From positions 8,512,001 through 8,576,000 of the forward strand of contig CM060837.1 of NCBI GenBank assembly GCA_030762175.1: 64,000 nt of DNA, read 5' to 3'. Source of the stretch: Metallyticus violacea. Its lineage: Eukaryota; Arthropoda; Insecta; Mantodea; Metallyticidae. Position 1 is the stretch's first letter. Every line of letters begins with the position of its first letter. The notes beneath the pieces are model-generated. The model had not been told where the DNA came from and did not search any database. It saw only the letters and a program-made list of their open reading frames with translations. Made by a program: the position numbers and the translations under genes. Shown here one piece after another: positions 37,690-49,209 of the stretch.

Positions 37690-37970
37690 AAAGAGAAGAA
37701 AATATAAATAATAAATGAATAAGGGAGAATGTGTAGAGAAGGAGGAAAAAATAAAAATGGAAGAGAGATGGGCAAAGAAGGAAAGAAAACAAAACAGAAC
37801 AAAGAAAGAACAGAAAGAAGATCAAAGAAAAAACAGGAGAAGAGAAGTTAAAGGAAGAGAACAAATAAAAGGAGAGCAATGGAGAGAGAAAAAAATTGAA
37901 GAAGAGTGTGAACAGGAAAAAGAAAGAACACATGAGATGAAGGGAAGAAAGATACATTCCCTTATTTTTC
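37200..37970. repeat. Purine-rich low-complexity region
   Basis: The + strand is dominated by A and G without a fixed unit, and includes a 26-base A run near 37297 and a (GA)n tract near 37655-37685. All long frames on the - strand are S/F/L-rich translations of this composition. Confidence 0.9.
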
Positions 37971-37979
37971 TACTCATCC

Positions 37980-38685
37980 TTTATTAGCTATTCCTCTTAT
38001 AATAAACGTTTTCTTTTCCATATGCTTCATATCCGTACATACTTTCCAATACAATAATGATTAACACTAAAACGTTGCTACTGCTGCTCAAGCCATTCCG
38101 CCACTGACATTGCACAGAGTGCACCAACGTTCACTTTGATCGATGATGCAACGCTTACGATCCATCATCTTTGTACTTCCTGCAGAATAGGAACAAATTA
38201 CTGGCTTATAATGCCCTCCACTTGCCCGTTTTTTGACGAAAACTCGATTTTCTGCAGGAAGCGAGGGAAAGCTGATTGATCATTTTGTTACTTCCACATG
38301 TCGTCGGGAATTGCATAAGCGTCCGTTGAATTCTCAACGTATCTCTAAAAGCAGTGTAGATAATGACGTGGTTTAAACAAAGGGGGCTAGTCTATGTTTT
38401 AATTTAAAGGATGTATAGCTGAAACATAATAATTTAAATATTTTTTTTTAAAAAAACACATTTTTATTTTCACAATTATAAATGAACTAAACAGTATAAA
38501 ATAATTCATCCTAGTCAAATGCACATTTATAACCCCATGCAAATTCATAATCTCATAAACTTTTTTAGAAAAATTCTTCCAGACGAAAAATGTGGGGCGC
38601 ATGCAATAATTTGTCTGAACCTTTTGTATGATTAATTTAAACTATAAATACCCTGAACAGTTTTTAATTTTATCTATTGCATGTG
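37980..38685. other. Unassigned sequence
   Basis: Nothing recognised. Confidence 0.45.
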
Positions 38686-38689
38686 ACTA

Positions 38690-39000
38690 GACAGTTATGT
38701 CTGTTGACTTTGCCACTTGTGTGGAGTATCACTAGAGACAATGTGATTCACGATGTCGTCATCTTCTTCCATCCATTGTTGCACACGAATACAAAACTCA
38801 TAATGCTATTGTTTGTCATTTGTTGCAAGAGTCTCTTATGCATTGTTTTCCAAACTGTCGTACGTGGTTCTTGAAGCTCGCTGGGTACTCCACGAGCTGA
38901 CTTCTTATAAACGCCTCTCTCACACAGTTAACGGTCTCTTCACTCTCTGTTGGAGGGCTGCTTATTTCCTTAACGACATAAGCAACCAGTACACACAAAT
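38690..39000 (-). mobile_element. IS630/DUF4817-type N-terminal remnant
   Basis: The - strand frame 38816-39007 contains SSPPTESEETVNCVREAFIR, which matches the start of the second helix-turn-helix region in insect IS630-like transposases. A further - strand frame ends ATMDGRR. There is no catalytic domain. Confidence 0.55.
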
Positions 39001-39154
39001 TTGACATGCCAGGCGTAAATAGACTCCCTGCTTGTTGCTACTTTACCATACCTAGTCCTGCACATCTGTAGCACTGTTATATTTGCAGAATTCCAACTCA
39101 GAAAGCGCGCTTTTCGCCAGAAGTCGCCACTTTACAAAACAGCGTTGCCGACCA

Positions 39155-40320
39155 CACACACATAACATATGTTACGTGTGTGTGCGTGTACGTGGCCGCA
39201 AATTTTGTATTTCCCAACGAAACTCAGCATACAACCATCAATTAACAAACGAACAACGGAGTTCGTTAGCCAGCAAAATTAAACCAATGGGGGCGGAGTG
39301 AGCCTAAAGCAAACATTTAAAATTGTTCCTGAAAATATGAGAAATCGGACCATTAGGAGTGGGGGGATATATGTGAATACCAAACTTTAAAAAGCACTCT
39401 AGCGCTTAATTGTCTCTCTATAGTTTCAAAACAAAGCGATAAATTAACTGTGTTTATAACGATGCATGAGTTTTATATTTAACAAAAGTATTGTCGTGAA
39501 GATAGCACTGTAAAATTAATTTAATATGTGTTTAAGAATTATATTTGTATGTAAGAGCGGTCGTAATAACCTTCAGAAAACAGCGGTCTGTAATAACCTT
39601 CAGAAAACGTTTACGTTACATGTTAATAACATTTAAATTACATTTCAAAGCCACCGAAAATCGATATAACTTTCGATTGTTTTTATTTGCTTAGTGCATT
39701 GCAATTGTTTTTAAATAGTAACATGCTTTTGTTTTATTGAAACATATGAACATCGTCTTCTTAAATACGCCATGTAACTCGAAACTTTCTGTTATTTCTC
39801 TCTACTTTAATGAATGTAAAGGTGATATCAAGGGCTCAGTTCATAAATATGGTTACATGTTTAAAAATACCTACACACAGTATACCTTTATCTATCACTT
39901 GTCATATATTTCATTTAATTAATAGTATGCAAGTAAGTTTTGTCCTTTAATTTCAATAAAAACAAGAAGAAGAAGAAGAAGAAGAAGAAGAAGAAGAAGA
40001 AGAAGAAAGTCTAAAAACGTGATTTCTCTTTTGTAATGCATATAGATTGCAAGAATTCTAATTTTATTTTGTTCCTATATGTTGAAGTCATTTCACTACC
40101 TATACATATTTATTTTCACGTGCTTTTGAAAGGAAAAACAGACAATCCTAGTTAGCTTTTCTTTTATTAGTTAGCCAAAGAGTTTGTCATTGTAATTAAC
40201 ACATAATAATGTCATAGGTTATTTCATTAATTAATAATTTATTTTATATTCTTTTTTTTTTAAGGTTATTCTACTTGCTGAGGAATTCGCTTAGTTTACG
40301 CAGCTCCTGAGTGGCGGGCT
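39155..40320 (-). repeat. NotI-motif array repeat, copy 4
   Basis: Inverted relative to copy 2. It starts at a CA/GT tract (39153-39185), has GTGGCCGCAAATTTTG at 39190, one and a half array units, and the middle that mirrors 13380-13910 (for example GTAACTCGAAACTTTCTGTT at 39775). It closes with ATTCTACTTGCTGAGG and ACGCAGCTCCTGAGTGGCGG at 40269-40318. A 28-bp piece (CGGTC-GTAATAACCTTCAGAAA) is duplicated at 39555-39606. Confidence 0.8.
39965..40007. repeat. (AAG)n microsatellite
   Basis: About 14 AAG units within copy 4 of the array repeat, absent from copy 2. Confidence 0.95.
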
Positions 40321-40324
40321 TTTA

Positions 40325-41190
40325 ATGTCTGAAATCACATTAATCTATCACGAATATTTCATTTTAATATTCATGATATTAACTTTGCATCACATAACAA
40401 TATAACATTTAAAACACTCAATTGAGAGTGGGAAGTGGAAAAATAAAATGACCAATCATACTAAACTAATGCCTTTTCGGGCATCGATATTGTTTTGTTT
40501 TGTTTATATATTTTCACATGGGAGCCACAGCACTAACAGTAAACATGTTATGATCGATTGCTTGTGGGACACAGCACACGCGAAACGGGTTGTGGTGCCT
40601 AACGGATTCTGACGTGAGACTTCAAACCACCAAGGGCTGCCAATCCATCTCTATTTGCCATGAACTTTAGAGCTAATGATCTGAGGGGAACCTTGCTAGC
40701 AAGTCGAGAGGTTAACAGGACAACAAACAGTTCCGATTAAATTAACTTCTTATTTTTATTTTCCCCCATAAAGCTGCGCTTTAATTGCACTGATTTCGTT
40801 AATCCCAATGTCTCATAATGATATCTTTGTAAACACGTTAATTTCAATGCAAATAAAAAACATTTCCTTACTGATATAACTTGTATTGATATTCATAACG
40901 CTTACCTTATCATTAATTTATCACGAAGTTTGCAGGCCTGGGCGTGCTGCACCTCGCTAATCTTTGGATTACATTGAAATGGGACACGTAAAACAAAGCT
41001 TCATGTGTACGGCACCTACAACCAAAGAGAATAAGAAGCAGAGATTACATGAAGCTTGAGAAACTATTATCTAATCCCTGTATTTTGTCAAATGTTACAG
41101 GAAACCTCCCAAAAACAATTACTAAAGGTTTAGATGTTAACAGAGGTTTTTGAACTCTTAATAAAACGACGAAAAGTTATAGTTCAGTAT
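40325..41190. other. Unassigned sequence
   Basis: Nothing recognised apart from the neighbouring microsatellite. Confidence 0.45.
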
Positions 41191-41195
41191 ATAAT

Positions 41196-41247
41196 GTTGT
41201 TGTTGTTGTTGTTGTTGTTGTTATTATTATTATTATTATTATTATTA
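41196..41247. repeat. (TTG)n-(TTA)n compound microsatellite
   Basis: Eight or nine TTG units pass into nine TTA units. The polyleucine frame over it is an artefact. Confidence 0.95.
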
Positions 41248-41370
41248 GAGCAGTTTTGGCTCGTGACACAAACTGAAGTTACAGTCCTACCTCTACAAAA
41301 GAAGTTTAATTTGAAAATAATGATGAGTATCTATTACACAGTTTGAACATAGAAATATACTAATATATGA

Positions 41371-42590
41371 GGGTAAGTCCATAAGTATCCGACCTAACCA
41401 TTTTCTAGGTATGATAAAAACAAAAACTATATTTCACTTATCAATATGGTTACTCTTTATTGCAATACACTTCTCACGTCTTTGAATTAACATTTCAATC
41501 CCCTCCCCCAAAATAGTCAGAAGTCTTGTCTGCCATCCATCACTTCTTGGTCACACTTAAATTTACTTCCTCGAAGGTCCTTCTTGAGTTTTGAGAAGAG
41601 GAAATAGCCACTGGGACTAGATCTGGGTTGTAGAGTGGATGATCGATCTCCTTGAAGCCACATTTCTTCACAGCTTCCTTTGCAACAGGCGTGTTGTCGT
41701 GAAGAAGGCGCACACCACCACTCAGCTTTCCTCGCCTTTTCTTTTTGAAGGACGCACGTAATCTGTTCAGTAGGTCAGCATAGTACTCTCCATTTACTGT
41801 GCTGTTCCTCTTCTTGAAGTCAATGAAGAGTATTCCTTCACAGTTCTAAAAGATTGTGGCCTTGATCTTCTTGGTTGACTGAGAGACCATGGCCTTTGGA
41901 GGCGGTGCTTCGCCGGATTTACGCTACTCCATTGATTCTCTTTTGGACAATGGATCATAGTAGAGTACCATAGTTTCATCTCCTGTAACAATGGTTTGCA
42001 GAACTTCTGTTTCGTTGTCACGGCCGAGCTCCAAAAATGGATGACAACATCTGAATGGTTGCGACTTTTGGACTGAAGAAAGAAGTCTAGGCAGTAACCT
42101 TATCCATGTTTAAATGTTCATGAATAATTCGAAGGACTGTTGTTTTAGAAAGGCCAACATTGCTACTATTTCTGTTACTTTGAACCACCGGTCTTCCATA
42201 ATTTCTTCTTCCACAAGAGCGAGTGATGTTTTCAGTATTGAGCACCTCCAAGGGCCGACCTGCACGCTCTTCGTCTTCAATGCTTTCTCGACCTATTCGA
42301 AAAAGTTTGACCCATTCTTTTACGGTAGACTATGAGGTGGATGTTTCCCCGTATACACTGTTTAATCGCTGTGTAATTTCATTTGAAGTAAGTCCTTCTT
42401 TTGTGAAGAACTTAATAACAGGTCGATACTCCACTTTGAACATGTCACAATCTTCTACACATATCTTTCTTTATGCAACTATATCTGAACAACTGAACAC
42501 AGCGGAGCGGAAGTTACAAATACAATTAGTTACTTAACAGATAAGGTATGGCACCAGATAAGGCTTTTGTGAAGGTCATGATCCTTATCG
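41371..42590 (-). mobile_element. Mariner, nearly full length, inactivated
   Basis: The - strand carries the whole order. MFKVEYRPVIKFFTKEGLTS at the N-terminus is followed by a helix-turn-helix with YSTVKEWVKLFRIGRESIED. EVLQTIVTGDETMVLYYDPL (first D) is near 41960-42010, VNGEYYADLLNRLRASFKKK near 41760, VRLLHDNTPV (second D) near 41690, and HPLYNPDLVP near 41620. After a +1 frameshift the sequence continues SPSGYFLFSKLKKDLRGSKF, so the third catalytic Asp is replaced by Gly. The left end GAGGGTAAGTCCATAAGTAT is probably the terminal repeat. It is the best-preserved transposase in the window but clearly dead. Confidence 0.88.
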
Positions 42591-42599
42591 GCTAGGCCG

Positions 42600-43075
42600 G
42601 AAACTTACGAACCATCCTCGTGCACAATTAGGTAATGTTTTAGAACAGACCGCCTTATTCCCCTGCTTTTTGTTTCCCAGAGTTACCACGGGGATTCACC
42701 GTAGTTCAAAACACGTCATTTTCACTATGCCGCAATACCATGGCGTAAGAACACATAACTATTGATGGATATCTGCAAACTTTATAACTAACACACAAGC
42801 ACCAAACACATTAACACTAGTTAATTTTGCGGAATCGCAGATAACATCACTGGGCTTATATAGCACTTGCCTGAGCTGTGCGACTTTAATTATCGGTTTT
42901 ATTATTGTTCTTACATCCAGAAACAGTCACACAATGCCTTTCTTCAAATATCTCCTAACGGTAATACAAACTGTGATCTGACTTCAGTAGTTTCCCTAGT
43001 GCAACCCTCATGCCTTCTGGAGGGACGGGGAATTTGAATAAGAATAAACAACAGCTATATCTACTCACTGTTTTA
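42600..43075. other. Unassigned spacer
   Basis: Nothing recognised between the two mariners. Confidence 0.45.
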
Positions 43076-43079
43076 GTCT

Positions 43080-43900
43080 ACTTACGAGGGTTACATTTTA
43101 AGTATTTACAAAAACTAAGAAAGAAAAGGCATTTTAGAACAATTGCTTTACTGCTTTTCAACGTTCGCCTTTAAGATTTATGCGTTCAAACCAATTCTCG
43201 AAACATTTTTTCTCACTCTGAAGTTGGTATGTTAAAAACATTGTTTTCAAAGGCTTCAACAGCTTCTTGAGGTGATGAAAATCTTTGTCCACACGTTTTT
43301 TTGTTTGACATTCGGGAACAAAAAGAAGTCTTTAGGCAATAAATCAGCTGAATTCGGGTAATGAAACATTAATTCCAAGTTTTTCATCTTCAAATAAACA
43401 ATTGTTTGATGTGCTGTGTGAAAGCTGTTACATCGTCATGATGAAGAATGATGCGACGATTTTGATTGTTTTTTCTGATTTCATCGAAGACTTCTGACAA
43501 CAAATTGTGGTATACCATTCAGCATTAATGTACTTGAATCTTCTAAAGGAATGGTTGCGACATGTTCAGTACAACCGAAGAAACAAACGATCATTTTCTT
43601 GAAAGTGTTTCGTGAACGAACAACTTTTGTGGGATTCGGCTCCTGTTGGAACACCCAAACATTGGATAGTTGCTTAGTTTCCGGTTCATAGGATTATATA
43701 CAAATTTCGTCACCTGTTACAATGTTGTATACGAATTATGCATTTGTTGAGCATTTCATTACACCAATTAACACGAACATTTTTTGAGCTTCGGTCAAAT
43801 TATGCGGAATGTATCGGAACAGGTCTGTTTCACAGCTCCGAGAGAGTTTATAATGTTGGAATATCGAGTAACGGTCATATCAAAAGTTTGCAACCACCTA
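43080..43900 (-). mobile_element. Mariner C-terminal half (second family)
   Basis: On the - strand: NIVTGDEICI (first D) near 43700, YEPETKQLSNVWVFQQEPNP near 43640-43690, KMIVCFFG near 43600, an HHSSS remnant of the second aspartate block near 43440, and YPNSADLLPKDFFLFPNVKQ (third D) near 43310-43370. It joins an N-terminal stretch near 43760-43800 (RVNWCNEMLN-like). The same N-terminal region is found complete at 56100-56700, so both come from one family. Confidence 0.78.
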
Positions 43901-44029
43901 CCGTCTGTGTGTATGATGAGCGTGGCAGTAATAGATTAATATTTCACAGTTGCACTTCTCACGACAAACCTTTTGTCAAAAATAAAACATATGCATCGTC
44001 GTAAATTATCTAATTAATCCTTTTTAGAT

Positions 44030-44925
44030 ACACCCCTACTCACAAGGATCCGATTTTCTTAAGTTTTGGAAACTATTTTTCTTATCTCATTTAAATGACA
44101 TATATTGAGTTTCGTTTGAGAAAAAATAAATATTGGTAGAGAAATTTATAAATTTTGGATTTCAGTTAAACTCCCACTCCTAATAATTTTATTTAGCTTA
44201 TTTTCAACTATTTTCACTATTTTATTTCAATGGCAAATACTAAGTTTCATTGTAAAAAAACATTGCGGCCGCTAGAGTAATTTTAAAATGTGGGGTTTTA
44301 GATAAACCCCCAGTGCTGATTGTCTGATTTCACTGATTTCCAGAAACTATAATTTTTATTTTATTTCATTGGCAAATACTAAGTTTCATTGTGAAAAAAA
44401 AAAAACAAACAAATAATGCGACCGCTAGAGCTATTTTAAAATTTTCGCTTTAACCCCTACTCTTTAAATTTAAGTTTCCAGGTATATCCCTACTCCTAAT
44501 GGTCCTATTTCTCTAACTTCCATAAAATAATTTTCTTGTTTGATTTAAAATGTATATAACGATTTTGTTGAAAAAAAAAAAAAAACAAATATTGATGCTG
44601 CTAGAGCGATTTTTAAATTTGAGTTTCTGGTAAATCCTTGCTCATAAAAACATTATTTACCCTATTTCATAAATTAATTTTATTGTTTTATTTCATTGGT
44701 ACATACCGAGTTTCGTTGAGCGAAAACCAAAATTGCGACCGCTAAAGCGATTTTTAAATGTTCGCTTTAGATTATCCCCTTATCCCAAGGGTCAGATTTT
44801 GCTGGTTAACTAAGTCCATGAATCGTTTATTAATTGATCGTTATATGCCAAGTTTTGTTAAAGGGGAAAAAAAATTGCGGCCGCTAGGGTGTTAACAGTC
44901 GTGGGCACACACACGCACATACATA
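44030..44925 (+). repeat. NotI-motif tandem array, copy 5
   Basis: Six head-to-tail units of about 133-178 bp have their motif at 44134 (decayed), 44265 (GCGGCCGCTAGAG), 44418 (GCGACCGCTAGAG), 44596 (GATGCTGCTAGAG), 44735 (GCGACCGCTAAAG) and 44877 (GCGGCCGCTAGGG). Each unit also contains a TATATAC(T/C)GAGTTTCGTTG-like block and a CC(T)ACTCCTAATGGTCC-like block. A CA tract follows at 44906-44925. The left edge adjoins the mariner region. Confidence 0.88.
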
Positions 44926-44929
44926 TCGT

Positions 44930-45300
44930 AAACTCCCAAAGATAAATGTTAGGGACTTACCCAAGCGGCTGCAATAGTTTACAAGGAAGTTATAACATCA
45001 GATGACTAACAGCTTCCTTTCGAAGTGTCGGTTACTGAATGCTAATTCTGAAGATTTCAAAGGTGCTTGTAATTGTTTGCTGATAGTCATTGTGAGCATA
45101 TTCTAAGCCAGCACTTCCATATCAGGAATGCAAACATTTTGTGACCTCCCACAGTGTATCGAACTATGCTGAACATGCACTTGGTATAATGAGCGTTTGT
45201 CATCTTTTGAAATTATCTACATACAAGTGTTTTATCAATGTCACAGCATCAGCGACACTTTCCCCAAATTTCCGTAAGCAATTTTTTTTTTCGAGCAAAC
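44930..45300. other. Unassigned spacer
   Basis: A 61-codon chance frame only; nothing recognised. Confidence 0.45.
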
Positions 45301-45304
45301 AACT

Positions 45305-46470
45305 ACGAGGACAGTTAAATAAATAATTTTTACAGGCATAATTTCTCGCGCTAAATTGTAATTTGACAATATTTTGTTAGCTAAATGTGGTGCTAGATTC
45401 ATTGTTGTCACTTTCGGTTCCCGCTTGTGAGAGGTGTGCAAGTCAAGACATGTTTAGTTCCGTCTACAGCAAAATGGAGTTGACACGCGAAGAACAATAT
45501 ACTGCTCTGAAATTCTGCTTTCGTATCAACAAATCTTCAGCTGAGGTCCATGCGATATTATAGGAGTTTACCCTTCCCTTTAGCACAGCTTAAAGATGGT
45601 TTAAATGTTTAAACAGGGAAGACTATCTGCTGTGAAGGAAAGTGGGCCCTTTGCTTCTGTTGTTTGTACTCTTACGAAAGAAAACGTTACTGCCATTGTA
45701 AGAGATAATTGTCGAATAACTTTAAAAGCATTTTCAGAAATTTCTGAACATTTCAATGCGTTGTTTTATTTACGGACGCTCTTTAACATCTCAGGTCATC
45801 AGCGTCCCATTCAACTCAGGGCGTGAAACGGCCGACAAATTTTGCTCAGGGGCCTCTCTTTCAGGCTTGAGGTTCTTTATCGTACCGTAAATGTACATCA
45901 CGGGACACCGGCTTTATCTCCCTTCCGAAGGAAGCCATACTTAGCATTTTTTGGCCGAAAAAATCCATCGGTCCTGGCCGGGTTCCAACCCGCGATCTTG
46001 GGTGTAGGAGGCAAGTATGGTAACCACTACACCACGAGGACCGACACTTTATTGGGTGTCAACCACACGTTGGTAATTGAAAAGTTGCACATGGGATATG
46101 TGGGTTCTAAGACCTGATACCTTAACAAAAGTTGAAGATGACATTAAAGAAAAGATGCGGAGTTTCTTTAATCTCCATCATCATTTAAAAAAAATTTGGT
46201 TTCTGGGAAATTTATGGTCATCTCATTTTTCGTTGTTCAAGGAATAGCAGCGCTTATATAACTGAGCAATACTACAACGTATTGAAAGCAACAAAACTAT
46301 CGACTATTGACAATCATAACACAAAATGGAGGGCTCTTCAAAGCGTTTTAGTGATACGTCAAATGTGCAAATTGATCTTATCATTAGGAATTGCAAACCA
46401 CAGAATACAAAGAAAAATAGACATTGTGTTAGGATCAGTTGAACCTATTTGGTAGTGAAAGGGGACACGA
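45305..46470 (+). mobile_element. Mariner, second copy of the 14.8-kb family, with SINE-A inside
   Basis: The 5' part 45305-45765 aligns with 14793-15095 (shared GGCATAATT..CTC, CTTGTGAGAGGTGTGCAAGT and GAACAATAT.CTG). The N-terminal ORF starts near ATGGAGTTGACACGCGAAGA. After the SINE, + strand frames give VSGKFMVISFFVVQGIAAL near 46200-46250 and LTEQYYNVLKATKLSTIDN-like residues to about 46320. The catalytic aspartates are lost. It is a decayed sister of the 14.8-kb element. Confidence 0.78.
45765..46045 (-). mobile_element. SINE-A copy inside a mariner
   Basis: On the - strand: head GTCGGTCCTCGTGGTGTAGT, B box GGGTTGGAACCC, a body slightly shortened near 45940-45960, and tail GTCCGTAAATAAAACAA. 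The orientation is opposite to the mariner. Confidence 0.9.
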
Positions 46471-46578
46471 GACCTCAATTGCAGTAATTCAAACAACTGT
46501 TTATGCGTATTCAGCCAAACACTCTGAAATCATACGTAAATTATGTAATAATACCTGCCTAAGCAACCATAAATTTTA

Positions 46579-46751
46579 ATAAACACGCTCTTCAGAATAG
46601 TAAAAATGTAATGTTTTGTTTTTCTCAGTTGGTATTAGTAAAGCATATAACAATACTTACCTACGGAACCTGCAGTTTTTATAAACATGTTCTTCAGAAT
46701 AGCAAAAGTGTTATCTCTGTTTTGTTTTTCTCAATTACTATTAGTAAATCG
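46579..46751. repeat. Local tandem duplication, period about 102 bp
   Basis: ATAAACACGCTCTTCAGAAT at 46579 and ATAAACATGTTCTTCAGAAT at 46681 each begin a matching 65-70-bp stretch ending TTTTGTTTTTCTCA, then ATTAGTAAA. Several substitutions indicate an old event. Confidence 0.75.
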
Positions 46752-46754
46752 AAT

Positions 46755-47340
46755 GTAGCGATTCTAATATTCGACTTTCGTTTATTTCAGGCTCACGGTT
46801 TCTAAATAGGTAGCTGTTCATAAGTAAATATAACATTTCAACAATTGTTAATAATCCATGCACGAACTCCAAATTTACATATTACTTTTATTTTTACTTT
46901 ATTCATGAAAAAATTCTAAACATGTATTTAGCTCTTCTCTGTTGGCGTTACTGACAATCGACATTCGTTTCTTCCAAGATGGCTTGAAAAAGTTAAGTGT
47001 TCGCATACAAATACACACATATTACAATTTAGTAAGCCAAGTTTAGAAAAATTATATTTAAATTCTTATTTTATTCGTGAAACAATCCTTATAATATCAC
47101 TGCAGGATCTGAGCTCTCCAGATAAATTCACTCGTTCACTATGTTCGTGAATTTATCGCCAATCTCAGGCCCCTTTATAATACTACGTGTGATAATTTTT
47201 CAGATATTTTTAGATAATCAAAATGCGATTCCTGGTTGTTGGAGAGTAAATTAGTATTTTATTCGTGATTGGAAAGTTTTGCGCTCGAGCCTATGCCAAA
47301 GTCAATAATTTCCACGAAGGTATAAAATCAATTTACAGCA
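46755..47340. other. Unassigned AT-rich
   Basis: Nothing recognised. Confidence 0.45.
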
Positions 47341-47550
47341 CTTTTCTTTCAGGAATAAAAATCCTTAAGCATGACTTCCTTTGGAAGGGAACTAAAGTCA
47401 CTGATCCCTTATCGTAGATTTACGGCATGTAAAAGGTATCTAAAGTCTGAAAGAAGAGGCCTCTGAGCAAAAGTTATTGGTCATTTCACGCCATGAATGG
47501 AATGGGACGCTAATGACCAGAAATGCTAAACATAAAATAAATAAATAAAC
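47341..47550 (+). mobile_element. SINE-A body, head missing
   Basis: It starts in the TTTTTTCGGGCGTAAAAATC region and continues through CTGAAAGAAGAGGCCTCTGA to an AAATAAATAAATAAAC tail. The tRNA-derived head is absent, as expected for a 5'-truncated retroposon copy. Confidence 0.82.
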
Positions 47551-47559
47551 AATATTTTT

Positions 47560-48230
47560 CCGCGACTAGTGTTTAAACTAAAGTAATAATAATATTTAAT
47601 TTGAATAAAATATGTACATTGCTGAAACGACAGTTCAGTGTTATCGATGGTAATGTATTGCTAAGAAGATAAAACTGAAACAGTTTTATTTGATTATGGA
47701 CATATAAAAGATGTAAATTGAAATGTCTAAACAAATTATATCTCGTATTTATTACGGAAGATGTTTTATTTAAAGCAAAAGATTTGGTGTTATTATTTCA
47801 GTTCTGTAGCAATTAATACAAAAATTAATTTCTTGCTACGAATAAACCCAACGTATTGGTTGCTAAGGGCGACGATATAAAATAACTGAAGGCAGAAATA
47901 CCTAAAGAATTCACTTAGAAATGTTTCATCACAATATATAGTAGAGACATTGCGTAGGCATCATTGATGTTGTCCCTCCGAGTTGGGTGTACTTTTCAAT
48001 AAGTTCATTTAACGTCGCTATTATCGCGGCAACTAACATGTGCTTAATGAACAACGGTTAAACTCAGAAGCTACAGACTCACTAATTAAGACGTTAATAT
48101 AAGACATTGTAGTTTACCTTACTTACTTACATTACCTTTATCTTTCAGTATTTGTTACTGAAATAAAAGCAACGTCCTTTAGATGGCGCGCTGTAAAGTG
48201 TCAGACGCGTAAGTGTAGTCAGTTGTTTGT
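47560..48230. other. Unassigned AT-rich
   Basis: Nothing recognised. Confidence 0.45.
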
Positions 48231-48234
48231 GAAG

Positions 48235-49205
48235 ATCATATAAACAAACTAGTGTTAATATTTTCTACAAAATAGATAAAACTGAAATACCATCCGTGAT
48301 AAAGTACTTTGTTTTGAAGGGTCTAACTCCAAAAGAAATAATTAGAAAGAATTAGATTCCACATTAGTCGTTTATGCAATTAAGATGATGAGCTCTTAGG
48401 GCGTTCCAACGAGATTGTGGTCAACATATTGAAGATACGCGAGTTGACTGACATTGCAAAGGCCTCGATATGCCGTGTCCACTACATTTTACAGGAAATT
48501 GTGGGCTAGGAAAGCTTTATGTTCGATGGATGGTGCGTTTGTTAACAATGAAACAAAAACAAATTCCAAAGAACCTTCAGCTAGTTTCCTCATAACAGTA
48601 GATGAAACATATATTCATCACTTCACGCCATAGACGAAGGAGCAGTCCAAACAGTCAAATACAATAGGCGAAAGTGCACCAAAGAATGCAAAAAACGTTT
48701 CATCTGCAGGAAAAGTCATGGCTGCGTGTTTCTGGGATGCTCATGGTGTGATGCTCGTAGACTACCTCCAAAAGGACAGAACCATCACCGGGGAGTATTA
48801 CGCTTCATTACTGAATCAACTAAAGAATGCTATTCAGATTAAACGTCCGCACGATAATGCACCTTCATACACGTCTGGGATTGTTGCTGCAAAACTGGAT
48901 GACTTAGCTTCCAAATTCTTCCACATCCGCCATATTCACCGTGTTTGACTCCCAGCGATTTCTGAAGAAATGGCTAGGGGGACAAAGATTCACATCAAAT
49001 GATGAAATTGAAAGTGAGACAGACGTTTATTTTTCATTATTTTTCACAATCGGACAGATCACAAGTTACTAAGGGTATTACAAAGTTGGAAAGTCGTTGG
49101 ACTAAATATATTGATTAACAAGATGATTGTGTTGAAAAAAAAAAACATTTCTCTTAAAGCTGGTGTTGTCTTGGTCAGGTCGACAACTTTTCGAACGCCC
49201 CTCGT
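48235..49205 (+). mobile_element. Mariner with short internal deletion
   Basis: The + strand starts with IDKTEIPSVIKYFVLKGLTP near 48275 and then breaks. TVDETYIHHFTP (first D) is near 48600. The open frame 48718-48948 reads MAACFWDAHGVMLVDYLQKD, ITGEYYASLLNQLKNAIQIK and RPHDNAPSYTSG (second D). About ten residues normally between KRPH and DNA are deleted. HPPYSPCLTPSDF (third D, with a D-to-C change in the preceding SPDL) is near 48925-48960, and LESRWTKYID near 49090. Not functional, but all three acidic residues can be traced. Confidence 0.85.
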
Positions 49206-49209
49206 AGTA

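Noticed and set aside
37482..37957. 150- and 106-codon S/F/L-rich frames
   Set aside because: Products of a purine-rich low-complexity strand, not genes.
44265..44272. NotI-type GC-rich motif taken as a CpG-island promoter
   Set aside because: The motif recurs in each unit of a tandem repeat with AT-rich surroundings and no downstream gene.
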